Assembly: GCA_040756655.1 (NCBI GenBank)
Contig: JBFLYN010000012.1
Location: forward strand, 1-64,000
DNA: 64,000 nt
Reading direction: 5' to 3'
Source: JBFLYN01 sp040756655
Lineage (GTDB): Bacteria > Bacillota > Sulfobacillia > UBA8153
How positions within the stretch are numbered: position 1 is the stretch's first letter; each line of letters starts with the position of its first letter. Position numbers and translations under genes: made by a program. Positions 37,201 to 44,609 of this stretch are shown piece by piece. Under the pieces are notes generated by a model that was given only the letters and a program-made list of their open reading frames with translations, ran no database searches and was not told the origin of the DNA.

Positions 37201-38151
37201 GTCCATGCGGATGGCAGTGGCCCGCTCGATGAGGCTGCCCCGGGCGGCAAGTACTTCCCCGGTCCCGGGGTGAACTATGTCTTCGATGGCGTAGGTGCCC
37301 ATGGCCCGGCGCCGGAGAGAAAGCTTCTTATTGAACTTGTACCGCCCGACGCTGGCAAGGTCGTAGCGCTTGGGGTCGAAAAACAGGCTGTTCAGAAGCG
37401 TGCGAGCACTATCAACCGTGGGCGGCTCGCCCGGGCGCAGTCGCTTGTATACTTCAATAAGGGCATCGTCCGTGGACTTGGTGCCATCTTTGTCCAGGGT
37501 ATTCTTGACCTGGGTGGTCTCACCCAGAAGGTCCAGGATCTGCTCATCGGTGCTGTATCCCAGGGCTCGTAGGAGTACGGTGGCCGGAAGCTTGCGGGTA
37601 CGGTCTACACGCACGTATACGATGTCGGAAGGATCGGTCTCAAACTCAAGCCAGGCGCCCCGGTTAGGTATTATGGTGGCGAAAAACAACCGGTGGCCAC
37701 TGGTGTCGATCTGCTCGGAGTAGTAGGCACCGGGAGAGCGCACCAGCTGGCTGACGATGACTCTTTCTGCGCCGTTGATGACGAAGGTGCCCTTATCCGT
37801 CATTAGCGGGAAGTCCCCCATGAACACCTCTTGTTCCTTGACTTCCCCGGTTTCTTTGTTGATCAGGCGTACCTTGACGCGGAGAGGGGCAGCGTAGTTG
37901 ACGTCGCGCTCTTTGCACTCTTCCACCTGGTATTTTGGTTCGCCGAGAGAGTAGTCGGTAAACTCCAAAACCAGCTTTTCCGTGAAATCCTGTATGGGCG
38001 AGATGTCACGGAAAATCTCGCGCAGTCCCTCCTTGAGGAACCACTCATAGGAGTTCTGCTGGATGGCGATGAGATTGGGCATGGGCAACACTTCACGGAT
38101 GCGGGAAAAACTGATACGTTCTGGATTGCGGGCCTGGACGGGCAGGGCCAT
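34216..38151 (-). CDS. rpoB: RNA polymerase beta subunit with long acidic C-terminal tail
   Basis: The 1311-residue protein has a complete beta core: the rifampicin region [20 protein letters not shown] with [10 protein letters not shown] (wild type), [19 protein letters not shown], and the C-terminal [20 protein letters not shown]. Most Bacillota RpoB end shortly after the LDVKVL segment. Here the frame continues for about 185 more residues rich in Glu, Asp and Pro (34216 to about 34780), with one basic patch ([18 protein letters not shown]). The ATG at 38151 has GGAGGAG upstream. A promoter and a likely attenuator lie in its leader. Confidence 0.96.
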   Translation of the reverse strand: [1311 protein letters not shown]

Positions 38152-38214
38152 CAACGCTCCTCCTTATACGTCGTAGTCTCAGAGCGTCTCCAAAGACATT
38201 CCACGGACGAGGGA

Positions 38215-38244
38215 CAAAAAAGAAACAAATCCGGCAGTAGCCGG
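38215..38244 (-). terminator. attenuator-like hairpin in the rpoB leader
   Basis: Within the 5' leader of rpoB the minus strand has the stem CCGGC/GCCGG around TACT (38231-38244), followed by ATTTGTTTCTTTTTTG. A stem plus T tract here, between the promoter and the start codon, would act as an intrinsic terminator that must be bypassed. The stem is short, so strength is uncertain. The 317-base gap between rpoB and rplL otherwise holds the promoter and the rplL terminator listed next. Confidence 0.55.
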
Positions 38245-38362
38245 TCCCCGGGGCGCTCAACGTCCCAGGTGCCTTACTTTTCCAGCGATAAACAAGCTTA
38301 CCCTGTTTCCCGCAGAATGATACACTGGGTGCCTCAAGTTCGCAATACGATGGCAATGTATA

Positions 38363-38391
38363 ATAGTATCATAGCCTTTGGGGTCAGTCAA
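38363..38391 (-). promoter_or_regulatory. sigma-A promoter of rpoBC
   Basis: On the minus strand TTGACT (38386-38391) and TACTAT (38363-38368) are 17 bases apart. It gives a leader of about 200 bases before the rpoB ATG, holding the hairpin at 38215-38244, so rpoBC can be transcribed apart from rplJL. Confidence 0.75.
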
Positions 38392-38416
38392 TAGAGATCA
38401 CCAAATCTGCCATGGC

Positions 38417-38450
38417 AAAAGTCCGGCCAGCGCGTGTGCCCTGGCCGGAC
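38417..38450 (-). terminator. intrinsic terminator after rplL
   Basis: Ten-bp stem GTCCGGCCAG with CTGGCCGGAC (38421-38450), followed on the minus strand by TTTTGCC. It lies 18 bases after the rplL stop and before the rpoB promoter. Confidence 0.8.
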
Positions 38451-38468
38451 CCATTCCCAGCCTCTTAA

Positions 38469-38849
38469 CTACTTCACTTCGGCGGTGCCGCCGGCTTCCA
38501 CGAGCTTTTGCTTGACGGATTCGGCATCCCGCTTGGAGATCTTCTCCTTGACTGCCTTGGGGACACCCTCCACCAGATCCTTGGCTTCCTTCAGTCCCAG
38601 TCCGGTCAGCTCGCGAACAACCTTGATGACCTGGACCTTCTTGTCGCCAAAGCCTGTGAGGATCACATCAAACTCGGTCTGTTCCTCCTCGGGTGGAGCT
38701 GCCTCGGCAGCCTGGGCCGCCGGGGCGGCCGCCATCACCGGGGCAGCAGCCGAAACACCAAACTCCTGCTCAAATGCCTTAACCAGTTCGGCCAGTTCAA
38801 CTACGGTCATGCCCTTAACAATCTCCAGAACCTGCTCTACCTTGGTCAC
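38469..38849 (-). CDS. rplL: 50S ribosomal protein L7/L12
   Basis: L7/L12 forms the flexible stalk that recruits translation GTPases. The 126-residue product has the N-terminal dimer domain (TKVEQVLEIVKGMTVVELAE), an Ala/Pro/Glu hinge and the C-terminal EFDVILTGFGDKKVQVIKVV domain. The GTG at 38849 has GGAGG upstream; the longer frame is not needed. It follows rplJ and ends at an intrinsic terminator. Confidence 0.97.
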   Translation of the reverse strand: MTKVEQVLEIVKGMTVVELAELVKAFEQEFGVSAAAPVMAAAPAAQAAEAAPPEEEQTEFDVILTGFGDKKVQVIKVVRELTGLGLKEAKDLVEGVPKAVKEKISKRDAESVKQKLVEAGGTAEVK

Positions 38850-38880
38850 AGTAGCACCTCCATGTTCAAGTAGGATAAAC

Positions 38881-39417
38881 TCAAGCGGCTTCCTCACGCT
38901 GTTTGCGCAAAGCTTCCACAGCCACGGTCAGACCGCGCACGGGAGCGGCCAACACCGAGGCCAGTCCGGTCATAGGGGACATAAAGGCGCCCAGTACCCG
39001 GCCCAGCAACACCTCGCGCGACGGCAGCGTGGCCAGCGCCTTAACATCATCGGCAACGATGATCCTTCCGCTCAATACTCCTGCCTTGATGATCAGCTGG
39101 CGGTTTTCTGCCGCAAAAGCAGTTAACACCTTGGCGGGAGCAACTGGGTCATCATAACCGAGGGCCAGTGCCGTGGGGCCGGCAAGATAGGGATCCATTC
39201 CCGTGATGCCGACCTTTTCGGCAGCAAAGTGCACCAGGCTGTTCTTCACCACCCGGTATTCCACGCCAGCTTCGCGCAAGTTCCTGCGCAGTCTGGTCAT
39301 GGCCGCAACGTTAAGCCCGCGGTAATCGGTGATGATCACCGATTGGGCCCGGCGCAAGGTATGCACAAGTTCTTCTACGGCCTCAAGTTTCTCTGCGCGG
39401 ACGGCTTTGCCCTCCAA
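38881..39417 (-). CDS. rplJ: 50S ribosomal protein L10
   Basis: L10 anchors the L7/L12 stalk on 23S rRNA. The 178 residues show EAVEELVHTLRRAQSVIITD, YRGLNVAAMTRLRRNLREAG and VVKNSLVHFAAEKVGI. TTG start with GGAGG upstream. The gene is preceded by its leader with a terminator and its own promoter, the usual autoregulated arrangement. Confidence 0.96.
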   Translation of the reverse strand: MEGKAVRAEKLEAVEELVHTLRRAQSVIITDYRGLNVAAMTRLRRNLREAGVEYRVVKNSLVHFAAEKVGITGMDPYLAGPTALALGYDDPVAPAKVLTAFAAENRQLIIKAGVLSGRIIVADDVKALATLPSREVLLGRVLGAFMSPMTGLASVLAAPVRGLTVAVEALRKQREEAA

Positions 39418-39439
39418 CTCAGCACCTCCATTTCTGGCA

Positions 39440-39570
39440 GACTGGTAAAATAAGGCCCCCGCGTAGACAAGCGGAGGCCAGAATGCTCAGGTTCTCGCGC
39501 CTCGGCCGGCGGTCCTTGACCATTAAACCCCGGAGGGTACCTGCTGTCTACGGCCTATGAGGTTTGATGC
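39440..39570 (-). promoter_or_regulatory. L10-type ribosomal protein leader with attenuator
   Basis: The transcribed leader before rplJ contains the segments GCAGGTACCC and GGGGTTTAATGGTCAAGGACC, which resemble the conserved core of Bacillota L10 leaders that bind L10(L12)4. It ends in a 9-bp stem (one G-T pair), GGCCTCCGC with GCGGGGGCC (39454-39479), followed by TTATTTTACC, a good terminator. Binding of the L10 complex would be expected to lower rplJL expression. Identification is from pattern and position, not from a covariance search. Confidence 0.75.
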
Positions 39571-39576
39571 CGGCTC

Positions 39577-39605
39577 ATAATACCATAAATCCGGGCGCTG
39601 TGCAA
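39577..39605 (-). promoter_or_regulatory. sigma-A promoter of rplJL
   Basis: On the minus strand TTGCAC (39600-39605) and TATTAT (39577-39582) are 17 bases apart. It lies immediately after the rplA stop, so rplJL has its own transcript that starts just before the L10 leader. Confidence 0.7.
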
Positions 39606-39610
39606 CATCC

Positions 39611-40321
39611 TCAGGAAACTTGCTCTCGCCTGGATACTCGCAGTGGGTTAACGGAAATCCCGGGTCCCATGGTCGACGACAGGGTGACTCCTCGGATGTA
39701 CTGGCCGCGGGCCGCCGCCGGCTTGGCCTTGACCAAGGCTTCAATCAGAGTGTAGAAGTTTTCCAAGAGCTTCTCACTAGCAAAAGACGCCTTGCCAATG
39801 GGTGCGTGGATGATGCCCGTCTTCTCGGTGCGGTACTCGATTTTGCCGGCCTTCACTTCGCGGACGGCGCTGGCCACTTCAAACGTGACGGTGCCGGACT
39901 TGGGGTTCGGCATGAGCCCGCGGGGCCCGAGCACCCGACCCAACCGGCCCACCACACCCATCATGTCGGGCGTGGCAATGGCCACGTCAAACCCAAGCCA
40001 GCCTTCCTGGATCCTCTGGATTACATCCTCAGCACCGACAAAATCGGCACCAGCCGCCTCGGCCTCTTTCGCCTTGTCTCCCTTGGCAAAGACCAGCACT
40101 TTGCGCTCCTTGCCGGTACCATGAGGGAGCACCACGGCGCCGCGGACCATCTGGTCGGCATGCCGCGGGTCCACACCCAGGCGGACCGCGCATTCCACTG
40201 TTTCGTCGAACTTTGCCCTGGCCGTGGACTTCACCAGTTCAACAGCTGCAGGCGGGTCATAGAGTTTGACCGGATCTACCAGTTTCTTGGCTTCGGCAAG
40301 CCTCTTACCAGCAATCGCCAT
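39611..40321 (-). CDS. rplA: 50S ribosomal protein L1
   Basis: L1 forms the mobile stalk at the tRNA exit. The 236 residues include KFDETVECAVRLGVDPRHADQ split by one contact, GRLGRVLGPRGLMPNPKSGT and the late KPAAARGQYIRGVTLSSTMG. ATG start. In other bacteria L1 represses rplKA; no leader mimic was identified. Confidence 0.96.
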   Translation of the reverse strand: MAIAGKRLAEAKKLVDPVKLYDPPAAVELVKSTARAKFDETVECAVRLGVDPRHADQMVRGAVVLPHGTGKERKVLVFAKGDKAKEAEAAGADFVGAEDVIQRIQEGWLGFDVAIATPDMMGVVGRLGRVLGPRGLMPNPKSGTVTFEVASAVREVKAGKIEYRTEKTGIIHAPIGKASFASEKLLENFYTLIEALVKAKPAAARGQYIRGVTLSSTMGPGISVNPLRVSRREQVS

Positions 40322-40380
40322 TTCCCCGTTCCTCCTTGTGGTATTAGCGGACTCTTGGTCCTCCCACTTCTGATGGTGTG

Positions 40381-40806
40381 TTATCCTACTATCTCAATGC
40401 CCATGCTACGGGCCGTGCCTTCTACCATCCGCATGGCTGCATCTACCGACGCTGCATTGAGGTCTCTCCATTTTAGCTCGGCGATCTCCCGCACCTTATC
40501 CCGGGTCACCTTGCCAACCTTTTTCCGGTTGGGCTCTCCCGAGGCTTTCTCAAGACCGGCGGCTTTTTTCAGCAACACTGCCGCGGGCGGTGTCTTAAGC
40601 ACGTAAGTGAACGTGCGGTCTTCGAAGATGGTGACTTCGACCGGGATGATCAGCCCAACCTGGGCCGAGGTCCGTTCGTTATAGTCTTTGACGAAGGCCA
40701 TCATGTTAATGCCGTAGGGTGCCAGGGCGGGCCCTACCGGAGGTGCCGGCGTGGCCTTCCCGGCCGGTATCTGCAACTTCACTACTCCTGCTACTCGCTT
40801 GGCCAT
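40381..40806 (-). CDS. rplK: 50S ribosomal protein L11
   Basis: L11 covers the GTPase centre and is needed for stringent-response sensing. The 141 residues start MAKRVAGVVKLQIPAGKATP, contain PPVGPALAPYGINMMAFVKD and end EGTARSMGIEIVG. ATG start with a nearby AGGAGG. Directly after nusG. Confidence 0.97.
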   Translation of the reverse strand: MAKRVAGVVKLQIPAGKATPAPPVGPALAPYGINMMAFVKDYNERTSAQVGLIIPVEVTIFEDRTFTYVLKTPPAAVLLKKAAGLEKASGEPNRKKVGKVTRDKVREIAELKWRDLNAASVDAAMRMVEGTARSMGIEIVG

Positions 40807-40818
40807 GGTAATGTCCTC

Positions 40819-41343
40819 CTAGAGATCATCGACCTGTGAATACTCAAGTTCGACCGGCGTTTCGCGGCCGAACATCGACACCAGCACCCTTAGCTTGTTA
40901 CGATCAAACATGACTTCCTCGACCATCCCGATGAACCCCGCGAAGGGACCGGAGTTTACGCGGACACTCTGCCCAGGCTGGAACTGAACCTTGGGCCTGG
41001 CTTCCTCCATGCCCATGTGCCTGAGGATGTTCTGTATTTCGTCTTCTTGCAGGGGGATGGGCTTGGAACCGGAGCCCACAAACCCAGTGACACCGGGAGT
41101 GTTGCGCACCACGTACCAGGAGTCATCACTCATGATCATCTCGACCATTACATACCCCGGGTATATCTTGCGCTTGGTTACCTTCTTTTTGCCGTCCTTG
41201 TACTCAACCTCTTCCTCCATGGGGACCACTACGCGGAAGATCTTCTCTTCCATGCCCATGGACTCCACGCGCTTTTCGAGGTTAGCCCGTACCTTATTTT
41301 CGTAACCTGAATATGTGTGGACGACGTACCATTGCTTTTCCAT
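40819..41343 (-). CDS. nusG: transcription elongation/antitermination factor NusG
   Basis: NusG binds RNA polymerase and links it to ribosomes or Rho. The 174-residue protein has the NGN domain (WYVVHTYSGYENKVRANLEK, KIYPGYVMVEMIMSDDSWYV) and a C-terminal KOW domain (GQSVRVNSGPFAGFIGMVEE). ATG start. Placement after secE is standard. Confidence 0.97.
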   Translation of the reverse strand: MEKQWYVVHTYSGYENKVRANLEKRVESMGMEEKIFRVVVPMEEEVEYKDGKKKVTKRKIYPGYVMVEMIMSDDSWYVVRNTPGVTGFVGSGSKPIPLQEDEIQNILRHMGMEEARPKVQFQPGQSVRVNSGPFAGFIGMVEEVMFDRNKLRVLVSMFGRETPVELEYSQVDDL

Positions 41344-41403
41344 GACAAAGGGACCCTCCGGCCGGACTCCCGACCGGCTGCCCAGGTCCCCAACCCCCTC
41401 CAG

Positions 41404-41610
41404 CTACCTTACTAGCACTCCAAGGATTAACCCAAACGAGCTGTCCACGACCCAGATCAGGCAGGCCACGATCAGGACAGCCACAATCACAATGCTGGTA
41501 AACAGCACTGTCTGCCGCCGACTCGGCCACAGGACTTTCCTGAGTTCGAAGCGGACGTCCTTTAGGTACTGGACTGCCTTGGTCCAAAAGCCTTTGACCC
41601 CTTTGAGCAA
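41404..41610 (-). CDS. secE: preprotein translocase subunit SecE
   Basis: SecE stabilises SecY. The 68-residue product is the short Gram-positive form: an amphipathic region with FWTKAVQYLKDVRFELRKVL and PSRRQTV, then one membrane helix, IVIVAVLIVACLIWVV. The longer frame overlaps tRNA-Trp, so the TTG at 41610 with AGGAG upstream is preferred. Confidence 0.93.
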   Translation of the reverse strand: MLKGVKGFWTKAVQYLKDVRFELRKVLWPSRRQTVLFTSIVIVAVLIVACLIWVVDSSFGLILGVLVR

Positions 41611-41640
41611 CCCTCTCAGCTCCTGTTGCCGGCATATAAA

Positions 41641-41716
41641 TGGCAGGCCCGGAGGGATTCGAACCCCCAACACGCGGATTTGGAGTCCGCTGCTCTACCG
41701 TTAGAGCTACGGGCCT
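41641..41716 (-). tRNA. tRNA-Trp (CCA anticodon)
   Basis: Cloverleaf on the minus strand: acceptor AGGCCCG paired with CGGGCCT, anticodon loop CTCCAAA giving CCA, T arm GGTTCGAATCC, G discriminator and an encoded CCA end. It lies between rpmG and secE, a common Clostridia arrangement. Confidence 0.96.
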
Positions 41717-41733
41717 GCGGACAACGAATACGG

Positions 41734-41883
41734 CTATCTGGTCTCGCGGTGGAGCGTGTGTGTGCGGCAGAACCGGCAATACTTCTTGAGTTCAATCCTG
41801 CTGGGATCGTTCTTCTTGTTCTTCATGGTTGTGTAATTCCTGCGCCTGCACTCAGTGCAGGCCACAGTGATAATCTGCCGCAT
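41734..41883 (-). CDS. rpmG: 50S ribosomal protein L33, zinc-binding type
   Basis: The 49 residues read MRQIITVACTECRRRNYTTM, then KNKKNDPSRIELKKYCRFC and an HTLHRETR end. The two Cys pairs (CTEC, CRFC) are the zinc form. ATG at 41883 follows GGGAGAGTGG. It is the first gene of the rpmG-secE-nusG-rplKA unit. Confidence 0.96.
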   Translation of the reverse strand: MRQIITVACTECRRRNYTTMKNKKNDPSRIELKKYCRFCRTHTLHRETR

Positions 41884-41914
41884 GCTCCACTCTCCCGCAA
41901 ATACTTCACCTGTC

Positions 41915-41954
41915 TATGCTATCCTAATTTAGCATAACCGTCAGCGGTTGTCAA
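41915..41954 (-). promoter_or_regulatory. promoter with dyad upstream of rpmG
   Basis: On the minus strand TTGACA (41949-41954) is followed after 17 bases by TAAATT (41926-41931). An alternative -10, TATGCT, lies at 41931-41936. The dyad TATGCTA-N8-TAGCATA (41915-41936) overlaps the -10 and the probable start site. It should drive rpmG-tRNA-Trp-secE-nusG-rplK-rplA. Confidence 0.6.
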
Positions 41955-41971
41955 CAAACACGCCGCTTGCG

Positions 41972-43174
41972 TCACTCCACGATCTTGGTGACCACGCCGG
42001 CGCCCACGGTGCGTCCGCCCTCGCGGATGGCAAACCGCATGCCCTCTTCGATGGCTACCGGCGAAATCAACTGCACGTGCATGGTCACGTTGTCCCCGGG
42101 AATCACCATCTCCACGCCTTCCGGCAGGTGGATGGACCCGGTCACGTCCGTGGTCCGGATGTAGAACTGCGGCCGGTACCCGTTGAAAAACGGCGTGTGC
42201 CGCCCGCCCTCTTCCTTCGACAGCACGAACACGCTGGCGTCAAACCTGGTGTGCGGCTTGATGGAGGCCGGCTTGGCCAGGACCTGGCCGCGCTCGATCT
42301 CGTCTTTGTCCACGCCCCGCAACAGGCAACCTACGTTGTCTCCCGCCATGCCCCGGTCCAATAACTTCCGGAACATCTCCACCCCGGTTACCACCGTCTT
42401 GCGCGGCCGCTCCGTGAACCCCACGATCTCTACTTCGTCCCCGGTCTTCACCATCCCGCGCTCAATCCGGCCGGTTGCCACCGTACCCCGCCCTGTGATG
42501 CTGAACACGTCTTCCACAGCCATCAGGAACGGCCGGTCCACGTCGCGCACCGGCGTGGGCACATACCGGTCCACCGCGTCCATCAACTCCCAAATGCAGC
42601 TGCAATTGGGACATTCCCGCTTGCCGCAACCGCAGTTGAGGGCCTTCAGCGCCGAACCCGGTACTACCGGAGTCTCGTCCCCAGGGAACCCGTACTTGTT
42701 CAACACGTCCCGGATTTCTAGCTCCACCAGCTCCAAAAGCTCCGGATCATCGATCATGTCGGCCTTGTTCAAGAACGCCACCATGGCCGGCACCCCTACC
42801 TGCCGGGCCAAGAGCACGTGCTCCCGGGTCTGGGGCATGGCTCCGTCGGCCGCCGACACCACCAGGATGGCCCCGTCCATCTGCGCTGCACCCGTGATCA
42901 TGTTCTTGATGTAGTCGGCATGCCCCGGGCAGTCCACGTGGGCGTAGTGCCGGTTGGGAGTCTCGTACTCCACGTGTGCCGTGGCGATGGTGATGCCCCG
43001 GGCTTTCTCTTCCGGTGCCTTGTCGATGGCATCAAACGGGGTAAACTGGGCCAGCCCGGCCGCGGAAAGCACCCGGGTAATAGCCGCCGTCAAAGTGGTC
43101 TTCCCGTGGTCGATGTGCCCAATGGTTCCCACGTTCACATGGGGCTTGGTCCGCTCAAATTTCTTCTTGGCCAT
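41972..43174 (-). CDS. tuf: elongation factor Tu, copy 2
   Basis: This 400-residue EF-Tu is almost identical to the copy at 26040, including the Cys-rich loop at residues 181-193. The difference I noted in the protein is Ala31 (Thr31 in copy 1). At DNA level I saw only three coding differences, plus a different stop codon (TGA here, TAA there). It starts at an ATG (43174) with GGGGAGG upstream. Position after a tRNA cluster and before rpmG is typical of Clostridia with duplicated tuf. Its own promoter is not clear; it may be read with the tRNAs. Confidence 0.97.
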   Translation of the reverse strand: MAKKKFERTKPHVNVGTIGHIDHGKTTLTAAITRVLSAAGLAQFTPFDAIDKAPEEKARGITIATAHVEYETPNRHYAHVDCPGHADYIKNMITGAAQMDGAILVVSAADGAMPQTREHVLLARQVGVPAMVAFLNKADMIDDPELLELVELEIRDVLNKYGFPGDETPVVPGSALKALNCGCGKRECPNCSCIWELMDAVDRYVPTPVRDVDRPFLMAVEDVFSITGRGTVATGRIERGMVKTGDEVEIVGFTERPRKTVVTGVEMFRKLLDRGMAGDNVGCLLRGVDKDEIERGQVLAKPASIKPHTRFDASVFVLSKEEGGRHTPFFNGYRPQFYIRTTDVTGSIHLPEGVEMVIPGDNVTMHVQLISPVAIEEGMRFAIREGGRTVGAGVVTKIVE

Positions 43175-43285
43175 AGTCGGCCTCCCCTCGCAAATGGGCA
43201 TGCTGCCACCGGGTAGTATAACCGGGTGGAAGGAATGTTTTCTTCTCTGTCCACAGAATTCCTGCCCAGCAGTACTTAAAAAGAA

Positions 43286-43361
<76 letters not shown>

Positions 43362-43371
43362 ACCACCAGAC

Positions 43372-43448
<77 letters not shown>

Positions 43449-43474
43449 GCATAAAATTGTCAAGGATATCAAAC

Positions 43475-43551
<77 letters not shown>

Positions 43552-43584
43552 GTATCTAAGCAGGACACCTGCTTTTAGGCTTTA

Positions 43585-43669
43585 TGGTGGAGAGGGCTGG
43601 ATTCGAACCAGCGAAGGCGTCGCCAACAGATTTACAGTCTGCCCCCTTTGGCCGCTTGGGTACCTCTCC
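43585..43669 (-). tRNA. tRNA-Tyr (GTA anticodon)
   Basis: 85-base class II tRNA: acceptor GGAGAGG/CCTCTCC, anticodon loop CTGTAAA (GTA), long variable arm and encoded CCA. It is the second gene of the five-tRNA cluster. Confidence 0.95.
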
Positions 43670-43693
43670 AAAACTCGAAGCGAGTGACCCATT

Positions 43694-43768
43694 TGGAGCT
43701 GGCGATGGGATTCGAACCCGCAACCTGCTGATTACAAATCAGCTGCTCTGCCATTGAGCTACGCCAGC
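43694..43768 (-). tRNA. tRNA-Thr (TGT anticodon)
   Basis: Acceptor GCTGGCG/CGCCAGC, anticodon stem GCTGA/TCAGC around TTTGTAA (anticodon TGT), T discriminator and encoded CCA. It is the first gene of the cluster, directly behind the promoter at 43789-43817. Confidence 0.95.
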
Positions 43769-43788
43769 GCATGGCTTGACATTTACTA

Positions 43789-43817
43789 ATTATAACTGCG
43801 TGACGCTCCGGGGTCAA
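43789..43817 (-). promoter_or_regulatory. sigma-A promoter of the tRNA-tuf2 cluster
   Basis: On the minus strand TTGACC (43812-43817) and TATAAT (43789-43794) are 17 bases apart, 20 bases before tRNA-Thr(TGT). It lies just after the sigH stop. Confidence 0.8.
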
Positions 43818-43866
43818 TGGGTAACAGCTGTCAGTTGGCTCCATGCGGAGCAGTTGAGGGAGCGCC

Positions 43867-44544
43867 CTAGTCGACCTTGCCGAGTCTCTCGCCTTCCTTT
43901 GCGCTTTCCCGGTCGTCCAGGTAGCGCTCGAGTTTACGTTTGACTCTCTGCAAGGCATTATCTATGGACTTGACGTGCCGCTTGAGATCCCCGGCAATCT
44001 CTTGGTAGGACTTGCCGTCCAAGTAGGACATAAGCACTTTCCACTCAAGATCGGAAAGGATCTCGCCCATCTTTTCTTCAATGTCCCCGAATTCCTCGCG
44101 GTTTATGATCAACTCCTCAGGATCGGTAACCTTGGACCCGGATATGATATCCAAGAGCGTCCGGTCGGAATCGTCATCGTAGATGGGCTTGTTTAACGAG
44201 ACGTAGGAGTTCAGCGGTATGTGCTTTTGGCGTGTGGCCGTCTTGATGGCCGTGATGATCTGCCTGGTGATGCATAGTTCTGCGAACGCACGAAATGAGG
44301 AGAGCTTGTCGCTGCGGAAATCCCGGATGGCTTTGTATAGTCCTATCATCCCCTCCTGGATGATGTCTTCGCGGTCGGCCCCAATCAGGAAGTATGAGCG
44401 GGCCTTGGCTCGGACGAAATTTCGATACTTGTTGATCAGGTACTCAAGAGCCAGAATGGATCCTTCTCGCGCGTACTCGACAATCTCTTCGTCCACCATG
44501 GCCTCGTACTCAATGCAGACTTCCCTCTGGGGGGTGATGCTCAC
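43867..44544 (-). CDS. sigH: RNA polymerase sigma factor SigH (sigma-30)
   Basis: Sigma-H directs early sporulation and stationary-phase genes. The protein contains the near-invariant FVRAKARSYFLIGADREDI, IRDFRSDKLSSFRAFAELCI and TRQIITAIKTATRQKHIPLN segments and the region 4.2 helix SYQEIAGDLKRHVKSIDNAL. I chose the GTG at 44544 (225 residues) because GGGAGGG lies seven bases before it; a longer in-frame start at 44574 lacks a site. Its presence points to a spore-forming lineage. A sigma-A promoter containing a perfect dyad lies upstream. Confidence 0.95.
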   Translation of the reverse strand: MSITPQREVCIEYEAMVDEEIVEYAREGSILALEYLINKYRNFVRAKARSYFLIGADREDIIQEGMIGLYKAIRDFRSDKLSSFRAFAELCITRQIITAIKTATRQKHIPLNSYVSLNKPIYDDDSDRTLLDIISGSKVTDPEELIINREEFGDIEEKMGEILSDLEWKVLMSYLDGKSYQEIAGDLKRHVKSIDNALQRVKRKLERYLDDRESAKEGERLGKVD

Positions 44545-44580
44545 TATATCGCCCTCCCATAATGTGGTACGCATCGCAAC

Positions 44581-44609
44581 TTGTCCCGTAGGCTATTCTT
44601 TATTATAAC
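44581..44609 (+). promoter_or_regulatory. possible divergent promoter for the nitroreductase
   Basis: On the plus strand TTGTCC (44581-44586) and TATAAC (44604-44609) are 17 bases apart. Its -10 overlaps the -10 of the sigH promoter, so both could not be occupied at once. The -35 matches the consensus at only four of six positions, and about 115 bases of leader would precede the gene. Confidence 0.4.

Noticed and set aside
36403..37572. 389-codon plus-strand frame
   Set aside because: Antisense to rpoB; no start signal and no recognisable motifs.
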